The notes: generated by a model not told the origin, from the letters alone. Positions 1-10,017 are shown, counted from the first letter of the stretch. The stretch: 17,085 nucleotides of DNA from Zopfochytrium polystomum (GCA_025765615.1 JAIVFJ010000644.1:1-17085), one strand, 5' to 3'. Numbers and translations: made by a program.

Positions 1-252
1 ACCTTGATGCTGGAAGTCATTCTCCAACTTAGGGTTCGGGATTCGAGCAACCCTGCTTCAACGATGTATGGCAGCGTGTAAAGATAATTGGACGTAAGAA
101 TTTCAGATCGAAGATTTGGCGATGAAAGCCAACACTGTGGGCCACGGGGGGGGTTTTTTGCCTCTCCAACAATTAATGGGTTGGGGCATTTGCTGTTTGT
201 GTCTCTAATTAACTGACAAAGACGAGGTGACATGATCGTGCCACTGTTGCAG

Positions 253-363
253 AAAATGCATTTTTGGGGTGTGAGCAGAAATTGCATTTTGGGGTGTGAG
301 CCATCAGACAGACGAAAGGTATGCTGGCGCGAACCTGTCTGTCTGTCTCTCTCGCACTCTCTC

Positions 364-401
<38 letters not shown>

Positions 402-553
402 TCTCTCTCTCTCCCTCTCTCCCTCTCTCTCCGGGGTAGCTCAGGGTGGCCCTGATGGCGACGGCGGGGCTCGATGGTGGAAAATGCATTTTTGGAGTGC
501 GGGGGTTGGTGGATTTTTTCAAGTTGTATCAGGAAATGCACTTGTGGGGTGCC
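253..553 (+). repeat. Dispersed TGCATTTTTGGGGTG motif, 4 copies
   Basis: Four related copies of AAATGCATTTTTGGGGTG occur at about 253-277, 279-301, 481-500 and 534-553. The first two are adjacent and both continue into GTGAGC. Copies 3 and 4 are more diverged (GGAGTGC and CTTGTGGGGTGCC). They flank the CT microsatellite. The function is unknown; a dispersed repeat family or a promoter element are both possible. Confidence 0.55.
337..432. repeat. (CT)n microsatellite
   Basis: A nearly pure CT dinucleotide tract of about 95 nt, beginning with TCTGTCTG and interrupted by CTCGCACTCT, CTCAC and CCCTCT variants. It produces low-complexity Ser/Leu or Arg/Glu frames that are not genes. Confidence 0.95.
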
Positions 554-1224
554 ACCTACTACTTGTGACCAAACCTCAAGTCCCAAACCCGAAATTTTCA
601 GGTCCTGACACCTATGAGGGGAGGACCCTCGGATGACGAGGCGCAAGGGACCCAACCCCACGCACAATGGTGGCTGATGAGCGATCCGCATGTTGATTTG
701 GTCGAATGTGTGCAGGACTGCGTTGGTATCGACAGCTGTGATGTCCCTGCTGACATGTTGAGCTCAAGTGGCACCAGCTTGATTTGATCATTGTTGCTGT
801 GCATTAGTGAAGCGGTGCGCACTGACAGCGGTGATAGGAGTGGGGGTGGGCGCAAGAGCGGAGTGTGCTGTGGGGTTCCAGGACCGCACCTGTGCACGCT
901 GGCAGGCTTCCCTCCTACTCCTCCTTTCGTGACAGCGGCGGTGACTCCGCATTCCGGGCAAGATGTGGGCAAAGGAGGATTTGGACTATCTTGACTGGTG
1001 GAGGGGACGCAATGCAGGCAACTGATGCTAATTTCATTGTTCGAAGAATAGGTTTACCGCAGCGATGGAAGGGAATGGCCATAGCGATACACTCGTCGTC
1101 GGAAAAAACCAGTAGCAAACTAACTGGGAAGCAATAGGCACTGTAATGTAGAATGTTGAATGACAAGCTGAGGAAAGGATAGTTCACTGAATGTAATGGC
1201 CACTACTATCGGCTTTGGCGGCTC

Positions 1225-2930
1225 CTACTGCGTGCTCACTCCGGCAGGCGCGAACTCTGACGTGGCTCGGCCACCAATCACGCTCGTGCTCCGGCTTCCA
1301 CCACCGCCGCCTGCGCCTGTCTTGTCCATCACGAACAAAATAGGGCGACAAAGATGCCACGCCAACTGCTGATACTGGGCTGCCGACTCCGACCGACCCC
1401 TGCAGCGCCGCCCACACTGGGCCACCCAAATCAACGATGCTGCCAGTGGTTGCCCGCTGGCTGCTGGCGACCGCCTCTGCCGTTGGATGAGGATGATGAA
1501 GAATTACGTCGACCTGCGCTGCAGCTGCATTTATGCAAATGGTGCTGTCGCAGCACGTGGGGGCAGCGGTCAGTGTGTGCCAGCCATCACAGGCAGTGGT
1601 GGAGTGTGAAGCGACAACAACGCGTTGGAGTAGCGGCCTCCTCTGTCCACCGCGCTGTCCTCGGAGATCACCTGCTGTAACATTGCAGACTCTTGTGTAG
1701 CAATCCGGCTGGGCACCAGCGGCCGGTCGAACAGCGTCCAGACAGAGAATAATTTTCCAGATCTCGATTTGCCCCTTTGGAACCACTCAACGTGATGAAT
1801 GTCCGTGTGTTCTGTTTGCAGCGAGATCAAGCTGACCTGAGAGCTCTATTGAAATTAGAGAGTAACGAATCAACAGAAAGAGATGGCACTGCCAGTTTGT
1901 TCATTAACGGTTGAATTTGTGCGCTCTCTCATGTGCCGGCTATTGCTGGCACCCTGTCTTGCCTGCTATCTGGCTGTGGCAATGGTAGAGTGGCTGCCTA
2001 TGTCGCCAAGGGGTTCCTTGTCAACCAGAATGGAGTGAGCAGAAGAAATTTTCGTTCCACTGCTTGGAGCAGCAGCTGCTGCATGCTTGGCAGCCTGCAG
2101 AGCGCAAGCCACCGCTGCCTTCCCCAACTGGCCAGGTGTCCACTTTCCTCACACAGGACGTTTCATTCCCTGGTACGTATACAGCAATCACAATAATGTT
2201 GCATGTGGGAATGCTTCTGTCCTGTATTAGAATGTGATCTCACCGGCATCACTTGCAGATTGAACCAGAACAATCGAAGCAGAAGTACTCTGTTGCGCTA
2301 CTTCGATTCAGTCTGGTAGATTTTGGCAGCTCCGATCGCATTGGCTTGGTTGGGCAGCATCTGATGAACACTCACATGGATTGACAATTAGGTGAGGATT
2401 GAAATAATGGATCATTCACGCAGAAGCATCACAACTGGTCCTCGTACTAGTAGTTTGCATGGAGAAAGCCAGTCATTGTCGCCATGGACGTTCAAAGTCG
2501 GTAGGGGTTCCCATTGCTTCCTTCCATCCTCAGGCTCACCGATTTCTGCTCATCTTCTCCACCTCTCGCCTTACCAGCACAGGCACGGACTTTGCCGATC
2601 TGATTCACCAAGAGGCCTCTCTCCGCAGCAACACATGTGTGGCTCCGTACTCTGCAAACGCTGAAGGAGGAAATTATGCAGGAGGGTAACTGCGCCAATT
2701 GGGCTGAAAGGTTCAACAATATCGATTCAAGAGTCTTCCACCGCACTGGTGGTGACTTCCACACCGGGCTGGTTCTGCGAGGCAGTCCACTCCGTCCCGC
2801 CGCTCTCTGCCATCACGATCCTCGACCTGCCAAAGCCGACGCCGTCGTACTGCCCGAACGATGCCTGCAGATCTGGGCTCCACTTCTGGCTGATAGGGGA
2901 CCTGCACCAGATTTGACGAGGATGATGTAA
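1225..2930 (-). CDS. Probable multi-exon gene, exons unresolved
   Basis: Several minus-strand segments have GC-rich third positions and protein-like content, but I could not join them into one model. Segment A (about 2890-2727) reads ISQKWSPDLQASFGQYDGVG and onward. Segment B (about 2643-2565) follows a strong acceptor (TTTCCTCCTTCAG) and ends at a GTAAGG donor. Segment C (about 2150-1995) is Ala-rich and includes HSILVDKEPLGDIGSHS. Segment D (1816 to about 1595) follows CTCTCAG and includes FDRPLVPSRIATQESAMLQQ. Segment E (about 1371-1225) follows TATCAG, contains a Gly run and ends at TAG at 1225. D to E could be spliced in phase 0 using a GTGATG donor. No family is recognised. This may be one gene, two genes or a decayed gene. 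Confidence 0.3.
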
Positions 2931-3823
2931 GTCAATGATACCCACTTGGTCTGGTTTGTTCACCTCAGTAGCAAGGGGTTTCAGTTCGTTGCGGTTAATC
3001 TTGTTAAATTGCGTGTGCTCACTCAATTAAGAGCCAATCAAATCCCTAAGTTTTCGCCCATGCAAGTGTGATTGTGAAGATCTCGACGAAGGTGGGATAG
3101 TTTCTATCAAGCTTTTGTAGTAAATCCAAATTTCTGCTCAATAAGGAACGGCATCATCAGCACCACCAGCGCAGGCGGATAGACCGCGCCGACGTCTAAG
3201 AAGTGCTCTCGACGAGAGGTACGAGAAAAGTGAACTTACGTGAACAACCACCGCTTTGAGGATGGTTGGCGTTGTTTTGCAGCTTTTATGTCAATGGCAG
3301 AGCACCAAGCGCTGGCGAAGTCAACAGACACTTTAAAGCTGTTTTGGTGGCTTTGAAAATTGGCTTGAATAGGTTTTCGGTTGAGACTACGTTGAATACT
3401 TTTTGAACCTAATCAAAACAACAGGTTAACAGGACTTGTCAAAATTCTTGTTCTCACCGCAATATTTTGGGCTGTCTGTTTTTTCTTGACACGTCCAACG
3501 TCCGTGGCGGACGCAGGACGGCACTTCATTCTCTGTTTGCATTCATGGTAGTGTTCGCTTGGCGAAACTACCTGCACTGGGGTGTGCACAGAAAATCACT
3601 CAAGATTCTTTTCGAGAATAAAAATGCAGCTTTAGTCCAACTCCTAAACGTTTTTGTGCTGCAGTACATGCTATTCCGTTTAATTACTCCACAAGAAAAA
3701 AAAATCCAAGGGGGAGTCAGGAAAACTGATGCCAATCCGTCTCGTACTTTTGCGAAGTTCGTTACTACCTCGTTGCCCAGATTGCGCTCATTAGCTGGGG
3801 CTTTTTCTACCCGTCCTCCCAAA
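2931..3823. other. No gene recognised
   Basis: This interval of mixed composition has only short overlapping frames on both strands. A 147-codon open frame on the plus strand (3467-3910) starts without an ATG and overlaps the end of the zinc-finger gene model on the other strand; it shows no recognisable motif. No repeats or RNA genes were seen. Confidence 0.4.
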
Positions 3824-4800
3824 CTAGGGTTTGTCGCTGATGTGGATCCAGTCTACCCCCCACAAATCGTGGCCCACAGTGCAAAAGCGAATTGCATCCT
3901 CAAGTTCTAGACTGGCTACAATAGGGTGGCGAAGCGATTGTCCTGCCTTTGACATATCAGTTTTCTTCACCGATAAGATTGGTTTTATGGCAGTCCACAC
4001 TTTTCGCGAAAGGCTGGCAAGACGGCGAGGGACATGCTGTGGAACAGATTTGAATATGCGGAGGCTGAACAATTCAACATATGCTGAATGAGTTATCTTG
4101 TTTCGCATGCAGTAAGACCATATATCAGTGCAGTCCCGGAATTCTGCACTTTGAAGAAGAATTGCCACGGTTCCATCTACTTTTAGTGTCATATTAGCAC
4201 TGAGACCATTTGCATTGGTTGTTTACATGTGATTTCGTTTGTGCGTTGAGTTTCGCCAAGCTCCTCCTCAGATTGCCCCAACCCATCCCACGCTTCTTCA
4301 AGATTGTCTTCTTCAAGATCATCTTCTAGGTATTCAACTCTCTCTGTACAATCTGTTGATTACGATGGCACTGCTGAAAGTGAACCTGCTACCATGAATT
4401 TCCTCGTGTGCAATTCGCGTTTGGACAGTTTCAGATGATGCGGTTTCAATGTCACTTCCCAGGGCACTAACAAGGAATTCCCCGATGTTAGCTTTGACAG
4501 TCTCATTCGATGGTCCTTGTTCATTCAACGACTATCATGTTAACAGAAGGATGTGGCGACAAACAGCAGCGAACCATTTTGGCTTGGGGCGCCTACTGTG
4601 CCAGTTCGACGAATATGTGTGGACAGATGCTTTGCAATATCGCCACCACGCATCCCGCCAAGCTGTTGGACACAAAATGCGCAGTTTAAATTTTCATCGT
4701 CAGGAAGGGTGCTGTTCGAGTGCTTTTTTCGCTCGTAGTGCTGAACAAGCAGCGAAACTGGCTGATTATAGTCGCAGCCCTCGAATAGGCATCGAGGCAT
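3824..4800 (-). CDS. C2H2 zinc-finger protein, four exons
   Basis: The model has ATG at 4800, exons 4800-4597, 4531-4393, 4352-4227 and 4179-3824, and stop TAG at 3826-3824 (274 aa). Introns are 65, 40 and 47 nt. Each starts GT, ends AG and keeps phase, and two have branch-like TGTTAAC or GCTAAT. Two zinc fingers are visible: residues 4-27 (Cys4, Cys9, His21, His27) and residues 40-62 (Cys40, Cys43, His58, His62). An acidic stretch rich in Glu and Asp follows (exon 3), then a C-terminal region with WSYCMRNKITHSAYVELF. Zinc-finger, acidic and helical C-terminal order is seen in many transposon-derived and DNA-binding proteins; the C-terminal region is not assigned. The 40-nt intron is the weakest point. 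It could also be a decayed transposase-related gene. Confidence 0.45.
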
Positions 4801-4821
4801 TCCTTCGTTGTTGTGTTCACA

Positions 4822-4897
4822 AAATCGAGACAAATTCGGATTTTTTCGTATATATATACAAATCGAGACAAATTCGGATTTTTTCGTATATATATAC
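4822..4897. repeat. 38-nt perfect tandem duplication
   Basis: Units 4822-4859 and 4860-4897 are identical 38-nt sequences, each ending in a TATATATAC run. They lie just upstream of the minus-strand zinc-finger start (4800) and about 325 nt upstream of the plus-strand F-box start (5222). The duplication therefore repeats a TATA-like tract in the shared divergent upstream region. Confidence 0.9.
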
Positions 4898-5221
4898 AAA
4901 AATTATGTATATATATTTAAAATGGAAAATTTTTTTGTCCTTCGATCCGGGTTTTTACTGATTTTTCAATGTAAAATTCTCACATTCCCACCAGATTCTC
5001 TCTGGATTGATTTGCGGTGTATGTATTCTAGAAAGAAGCGAGCAGACAGACGGAGAAAACGAAAAAGGTGGATATCCATTTTTCACTTTTTGCTTCAAAA
5101 CATGACACCCACAAAAGGTAAAAAAGTTTCTTTTCGGAATGTTCTTTTGACCCATTCCGAACGAATGCCACATTATTTGTTTCGGCGCCGCGGTTGCGGT
5201 TCTTCTTTTCCTTGTCACGAG

Positions 5222-6632
5222 ATGACGACCATGCTGCCCGTTGACGTGCTCTTGTGTGTTGCCCTGTCAGACCTGTCGTCTCGGCTGCTGCGCTCCCTGC
5301 GCGCCTGCTCGCGCACGCTTCTCCACGCCTGCTCCCGACCGCTGCTCCAACGCCACCGGCTCGTCCTGTCCACCTACGCCGCATTCGGCACTCTGCTCGC
5401 TGGCCTGCGGTCCCGCACACTGCAGTTCGACGCCGCCCACGTCCGCAGCATCGCCGTTCGTCTGTCGAGGGATCATCTGTTCGAGCAACCAGCGCTCGTT
5501 GAGGAACACCCGCAGCCGGCAGGCGCGACGGCACCCCCTCTCCGACTGCTGACTGACGTCGCCGCGCGCGAGGTGGTCGAGCTGGTTCGTGCGGTGCCTG
5601 GCTTGGTTGACGTCGAGCTGGAGTGTCCGCTGGGTTCGGATCTCCTGCAAGTCATCCCAGCGACAATCAGGGTGCTGTCGCTGAGCGACCCCACCTGGAA
5701 CTATCCGCTGACGTGCTTCGACGTGGGCGTCATGCTGCTCCGGTTGCCTCTGTTGGAACACTTGCGCCTCAGAGTGTGCTTGGAGGGCCCCGGCAGTGGG
5801 AAAGGAGAGGACGAGGTCGACGCCATGTTGCGCGAGGCGAGGGCGGTCGATGACACAGGACTGTCAAACCTGGACACGCTGGACTTCACGTGTGGCCTGA
5901 ACATCGGACTGGGCGAGGAGCAGCTGATCGAACTGATCTGCAAAAAGGCTCCACGGCTCAAGCATGTTGTTGTCACAAAGGACGGGCCGCTTTGGGATTT
6001 ATACATTGCACAGGCCAACTGCTGCCGTCAGCTAATGACGCTGGCAGCTGGGTGTACGTCGTTGAGGAGCTTCAAGGTGTCTCAGTCAAAATATCCTGCC
6101 TGGTTTTCAGAAGGTATGTAAGGCAACAACTGAATGAATCTCTCTGATTGGCGTTCCCACAGACTCGTGGTTCGGTCGCCTGTTTCAGAATAATCATGAA
6201 TTAAGCAGTCTCGAAATCGAGCTTCACGGCGATCCTGAGCAACCCTCTGACAGTATACAGGATCGAACGCTTTTGGATTCTGCTCCGCACATGCACTCTA
6301 TCCGAAGTCTTAAGCTTACCCATTTCCGGCCTCTAAGCTCCAGCACTCTAGGCAAGCTTGGCGCCTCCCTAGAAAGCTTGAAGGAAATCACTCTCGTGGA
6401 AGTTGCGGTCAAACTGGAGGCGGTTAATGACCTTGTTAGGTCTGTGGCGGCCGTAGGGGGATGCGTTAGAGCAGTTTCACTGACTAACTTGAGCGAGTCC
6501 CAGAATGATGCGCAGCTAGTGTCTGACCTCCGTGGAATGGTTTCAAATGGCCAAATTCTGCACCCTAAAATAGGTTTGGTCAAGTGGGGAGAGATTCCAG
6601 GGAATGAAGCGTCAGCACCAATAATCAGTTAG
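5222..6632 (+). CDS. F-box / leucine-rich repeat-like protein, two exons
   Basis: Exon 1 is 5222-6113 and exon 2 is 6163-6632, giving 453 aa. The 49-nt intron (6114-6162) begins GTATGT, ends CCCACAG, has a CTGAT branch-like site and is in phase 1. The N terminus (about residues 3-45, LPVDVLLCVALSDLSSRLLR and onward) matches the usual F-box pattern: LP, spaced hydrophobic residues and a Leu/Arg-rich second helix. The rest is Leu-rich, with LRR-like segments such as LEHLRLRVCL, LDTLDFTCGLNI, LRSFKV and IRSLKLTHF. By family knowledge such proteins link substrates to SCF (Skp1-cullin-F-box) ubiquitin ligases; the substrate is unknown. ATG 5222 was chosen because the open frame further upstream runs through AT-rich, non-coding-like sequence. 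Codon use is strongly GC3 in exon 1 and weaker in exon 2. Confidence 0.7.
6114..6162 (+). other. 49-nt spliceosomal intron
   Basis: GTATGT donor and CCCACAG acceptor. Without splicing the frame ends at TAA 6119-6121. Splicing joins G to AC to form a codon and opens 155 further codons. This small intron anchors the view that the left region is eukaryotic nuclear DNA. Confidence 0.8.
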
Positions 6633-6940
6633 TATTCTTTATGGGTTGTACTTTGCCGGCGGTTAAGAATCAAAAAATTCTGAAAACAATGACCCATCCC
6701 AACGTGCCGCATCGCGCACACCACGCTCCGTGGCGAAAACCTTTGCAGTCCCAGCATAAATCGGAGGATTATTAGTTTCTTTTACTGTGTATAAATTGAG
6801 ATACCCTGTCATGGATTTAGCACAGAATTTTTGTGCCCAACTTAATAGGTACAACATTAAAGAGAAGAGGAGAGGGATGGTCATGGGTCTAATGGCATGG
6901 TTGAAAGCGTGAGAAAATTCGAAATATTGTCGCGAAAGCT
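6633..6940. other. Convergent 3' intergenic region
   Basis: This lies between the 3' ends of the plus-strand F-box gene and the minus-strand secreted-protein gene and probably holds their 3' UTRs. A 93-codon minus-strand frame (6944-6663) overlaps the upstream stop as ATGA but shows no family features. Nothing else is seen. Confidence 0.5.
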
Positions 6941-8586
6941 TCATTTTTTCCCCTTTCGCTTTGCGGCCGAAACGGATGACTTTCTTCCGGTTGCGCGTCC
7001 CTTTTGACTACCTCCTTGTTGGAGGTGGACTTGGTGGGGAATCGCCGTCTTCTTGCGTTTTGCCCTCGAGACGTTTTTGCCGACGGACCTTTTTGCCGAT
7101 TTCTTGCCGACGGGACTTTTATTACCGGACTTCTTGCGGTTGGGCTTTTTAGGAGATTTTTTGCTGACAGCTTTTTTAGCCGGCTTCTTGCCCAAATGCA
7201 CCTTCTTGTTACGGCTGGATTTCTTGCTGGAAGGGGTCTTGGACTTCGACGCCTTTTTGTTCCGTTTGGTCGACTTCTTTGCGATTGCTTTCCTGTCTGC
7301 CTTTGACCTTACGTTGGACACCAAAGGACCTTGGTTTTGTGTCGATGTTTTCGAGCCTGACCCTCCCCTGACGGAGGGCAAAGCCTTGCACCCAATTCGA
7401 AATGCTTTAATTGCACGGAAAATTCACAAAGGAACAGACTGGGATTGCTCACCTTGTTATTGTCGTTTTTCGTTTGCACTGTTGGGAAACGCTTGGCAGG
7501 AGTCTTGCTGGTAAAGTCTATGGTTTTCTTCCCTTCGGCGGCTCTGAGCTTATTCACGTCGCTTTGTTTGAGCTTTTTCTCGCGAAGACTCTTTAGTGTG
7601 GCCTTGGGAACCAGCTTTAGTGCTTTGAATCATTGAGAAGTGAATCTAAAGAGTGTCTGCATTTTTTCTTGTGCCTATTCTATTTGTACGCACCTGTGGA
7701 TCAGACTCCCCGTTAGAGGTCTTGGACTTGGACTTGAGCTCAGCGTTCAAGTTGGACACACGGCGCTGGCACGCCGTTTCTGAGCCATCTCTGCGATCTA
7801 TGGAGTTGCAGTGAATGTCGAAACCTAATTTCTTCCCGTTTTTTTGCTGAAACTTATTCGACGTAATGGGTGACGGAGACAAAAGACGAGGAGCAATTGA
7901 AAAAAATGCTCGCCAATAGCTCAAAGATATGTTCACTCACGACGCCAATGACGTTGGACTGGACACGTCCACCACCTTTTCCATCCACATCCTTCGAGCT
8001 GATAGTGAAGCCGTCGGTGTTTGGCAAGGGATCATCTATCGCCTTCCCGTTTTCCATTAAGACCTTTCCTAGGATCGGAATTGTACGCGGGGTTTGAGGC
8101 GCGAATTCGACCCTAAAAGCATGTTGCACGAATGAGGCATGGCCTGAGATCGCTGGGTCGCAAACGATTTGAATTTCCACACAGACCATGGCGGCGTTGA
8201 TGTCGTCGCAGTGGTAGCTCCCATCTATGCTGACCTCCACGGTGCCACGGTTCGAGGCGGCAAGAACGCCGGACATGATATCATTTGGGCGGTTAAAAAT
8301 CTTCTGCTGACGGTGACGATCAAAATCGCCTGGTCTGTAATTGCCGGTGGTGACATCCTCCATTTTGGCCCGCACTGCCACCAGCAAAAGGGTTGTTGCG
8401 GTTAGAATGCGAATGAATCAGGAGACAGTCACGAGCGCAGGCACCTTTCTCCATGATTTCGTTGATCTCCTCCTGTCCTGGCGTCGGCGCAGAGAGGACA
8501 GGGGCCATGCCGAGGAGGAGGAGGAGGAGGAGGCGAAGGGCAGTTCCGTGACGACACATGCGGCGAGGTGGGGTTTTGGAGACCAT
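6941..8586 (-). CDS. Secreted protein with lysine-rich tail, five exons
   Basis: Exons are 8586-8445, 8374-7941, 7846-7694, 7614-7453 and 7384-6941 (444 aa). Introns are 70, 94, 79 and 68 nt, all GT..AG and phase-consistent. Intron 1 has a TTCTAAC branch site. Intron 3 has a second possible acceptor nearby, so the start of exon 4 is less certain. Residues 1-33 form a clear signal peptide: Arg-rich start, then a poly-Leu core, then VLSA and a likely cleavage before PTPGQEE. Residues about 48-192 look like a globular beta-rich domain with several Cys (YHCDDIN, MVCVEIQIVCD). The last 150 residues are dominated by Lys, Ser and Pro, with KKSPKKP, KKSAKR and KKPAKK repeats. It is probably an extracellular or wall protein that binds acidic polymers; silaffin-like or H1-like tails are analogies only. 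The domain is not assigned. Confidence 0.65.
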
Positions 8587-8701
8587 GGGTTGTGCGGCAC
8601 GGGCCGTTTTCAAGGAGGAGCTACAGAGGAGAGACCGAGAGCGACAGAACTGAGAGAGAGAGTTACTGGCTGTTGAACAGGAGGCGCAACCGATGTTGGG
8701 G

Positions 8702-8713
8702 TTTATATATATT
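8702..8713 (-). promoter_or_regulatory. TATA-box-like element
   Basis: On the minus strand this reads AATATATATAAA, about 120 nt upstream of the ATG at 8586 of the secreted-protein gene. The position suits a core promoter element of that gene. Confidence 0.45.
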
Positions 8714-8951
8714 CGATAAAAGAATATAAAAAAGGAAAAGAAAAAGTACTCTCCACTGCTGTCTGTTGGAAGGGGAGAGAAATGGCTGCTGAAAGGGGAA
8801 GGGACAGAGAAAGCTGGTTTGTTTAATGGCGACAAAGAACCAGCCACACTGGGATCAAAACAAACAATCAGACACAGGATCAATCAACACACTTGGTACC
8901 ATATATAACGAGACACTCAACCAACCATATAATGAGACACACGCGCAGTTT

Positions 8952-9173
8952 CAGAACGGTTCGTTCTTTCTGAATGAGGGAGACGCCTTTTGCGAGCTTC
9001 CTTTCAGAAAAAGCTTGACAAGGCATCCTTCATAATGAGCTTAACAAGGCAACCTTTCAAAACGAGCGTGACAAGTCGTTCTTTCTGAATGTGTGTGACA
9101 TGTTGTTCTTTCTGAATGTACGTGACAAGGTGTCCTTTCAGAACGAGCTTGACAAGTCGTTCTTTCAGAATGC
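8952..9173. repeat. 27-nt tandem repeat with palindromic units
   Basis: About seven degenerate units carry the core CTTGACAAG and TCGTTCTTTC. The best-defined units are 27 nt apart (9059-9173). The clearest unit (9141-9162) is an imperfect palindrome: GAACGA, a spacer base, CTTG, A, CAAG, TCGTTC. Because 27 is divisible by three, the minus strand shows a 9-residue repeat (SERTTCH type), which I take as a by-product. An isolated related piece, TTTGACAAGTCATCCTTT, lies at about 9945-9962. Confidence 0.8.
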
Positions 9174-9308
9174 CGGCTCATTCTATTCCAATTGATTGAT
9201 GTGTTAAAGCGATCGATCACCCTCCCCTCCCGCGAGATGTTAATAGGCAATGAAGAAAATGGTAACAGGGGTTAATCAATTGGCGTCAATACGAAGCGTG
9301 TCGATGTG

Positions 9309-9340
9309 CGAGAGATTGAGAGAGATTGAGAGAGATTGAG
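9309..9340. repeat. 10-nt tandem repeat AGAGATTGAG x3
   Basis: Three exact tandem copies of AGAGATTGAG. Related GAGATCGAGAGA runs occur at about 9436-9460. Confidence 0.9.
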
Positions 9341-9474
9341 GTTTGCGATTATATCACTGGGTTTCAGTTGGAATAATTGAGAGATCGAGCGATCGAGAGG
9401 AAATGGTTTGTTTGGAAAGAGCGCGGAAGGATTGATCGCGAGAGATCGAGAGAGATTGAGGATTGTGATTCTAC

Positions 9475-9574
9475 CCTGGGATTAGGTTGGAACAAAGAAA
9501 TGATGTATTGGTGATGAAGGAAATCAGCACAGGGATTTGTTTTGGAAAGATCTAAGCAATCGGTTGAGAGATCC
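9475..9574. repeat. Long direct repeat, copy A
   Basis: Begins near CTGGGATTAGGTTGGAA, contains ACAGGGATTTGTTTTGGAAA and TCTAAGC, and ends in GAGAGATCC. It matches copy B at 9703-9837. A shorter diverged copy is seen at about 9356-9420 (GGGTTTCAGTTGGAATAATT), and a trace at about 8826-8870 (GCGACAAAGAACCAGCC). Confidence 0.75.
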
Positions 9575-9623
9575 ACCGCCAAAGTGATGTAAGAGAGTGT
9601 TTGGAAGGATCGATCTGCTATAC

Positions 9624-9691
9624 GAGAAGGAGATCGAGAGAGAGATCGAGAGAGATCGAGAGAGAGATCGAGAGAGAGAGATCGAGAGAGG
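9624..9691. repeat. GAGATCGAGA simple repeat
   Basis: A tract built of GAGATCGAGAG units with variable GA insertions, separating copies A and B of the long direct repeat. Confidence 0.9.
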
Positions 9692-9702
9692 GTGATGCTA
9701 AC

Positions 9703-9837
9703 ACTGGGATTATGTTGGAATAATCGAGAGATCTAATGAATAAAGAGGCGAGAGATCGAGAGGCGACAAAGAAAATCAGTCACAGGGATTTGTTTTGGAA
9801 AGATCTAAGCGATTCTAAGCGATCGATTGAGAGATCC
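9703..9837. repeat. Long direct repeat, copy B
   Basis: Begins ACTGGGATTATGTTGGAA, carries an extra GAGATCGAGAGGCGACAAAG segment relative to copy A, then the same ACAGGGATTTGTTTTGGAAA and TCTAAGC block, with a short duplication of TCTAAGCGAT, and ends GAGAGATCC. Confidence 0.75.
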
Positions 9838-10017
9838 GCTTGTACGTAAGAGCGGGTGGGGAGAGGGTATCATTTGAAGAGATCCGGACGGCGGGTCGCT
9901 CTTCGTTCATTTAATTTTTTCTTCTGTTTTTCTTTGAAATTTTGTTTGACAAGTCATCCTTTAGGGAACAGGAAAGGGGTATATTGTGGGTGAAACGAGA
10001 TGTTCAATAAGAAGTAA

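Larger units (their letters stand above)
1..1224. other. Left flank, no firm gene
   Basis: No convincing complete gene is visible. It contains the TGCATTTTTGGGG motif copies and a CT microsatellite, annotated separately. One weak candidate exon runs 602-787 on the plus strand: an acceptor-like ATTTTCAG precedes 602, an ATG lies at 614, and the frame stays open to TGA at 785-787 with a protein-like composition (several Cys, Asp and Val). No matching upstream exon was found, so it is not called as a gene. The remaining short frames on both strands lack codon bias. Confidence 0.35.

Noticed and set aside
232..691. Overlapping open frames on both strands across the CT tract
   Set aside because: They are produced by the dinucleotide repeat (Ser/Leu and Arg/Glu runs) and have no domain content.
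2005..2600. Apparent similarity of GFLVNQNG (plus, about 2005) and GLLVNQIG (minus, about 2595) as an inverted duplication
   Set aside because: Similarity spans under ten residues and does not extend at DNA level; probably chance.
3467..3910. 147-codon plus-strand frame
   Set aside because: No ATG at its start, no motif, and it overlaps the better supported zinc-finger exon on the other strand.
4808..5221. Extension of the F-box frame to an ATG at 4808
   Set aside because: The extra 138 codons run through the 38-nt tandem repeat and AT-rich promoter-like DNA; the F-box begins right after ATG 5222.
5028..5761. Long minus-strand frames opposite the F-box gene
   Set aside because: Shadow frames of GC3-rich coding sequence; the plus strand has the F-box, the Leu pattern and the spliced continuation.
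6663..6944. 93-aa minus-strand ORF overlapping the stop of the secreted-protein gene
   Set aside because: Most likely 3' UTR; the ATGA overlap is a chance event in a eukaryotic context and no family is seen.
9041..9250. Minus-strand ORF with a 9-residue SERTTCH repeat
   Set aside because: The periodicity follows from the 27-nt satellite; the repeat is better explained as DNA palindromes.
8952..9837. Repeats as a CRISPR array
   Set aside because: Units are directly adjacent and degenerate, with no unique spacers of even length, and the context is eukaryotic.
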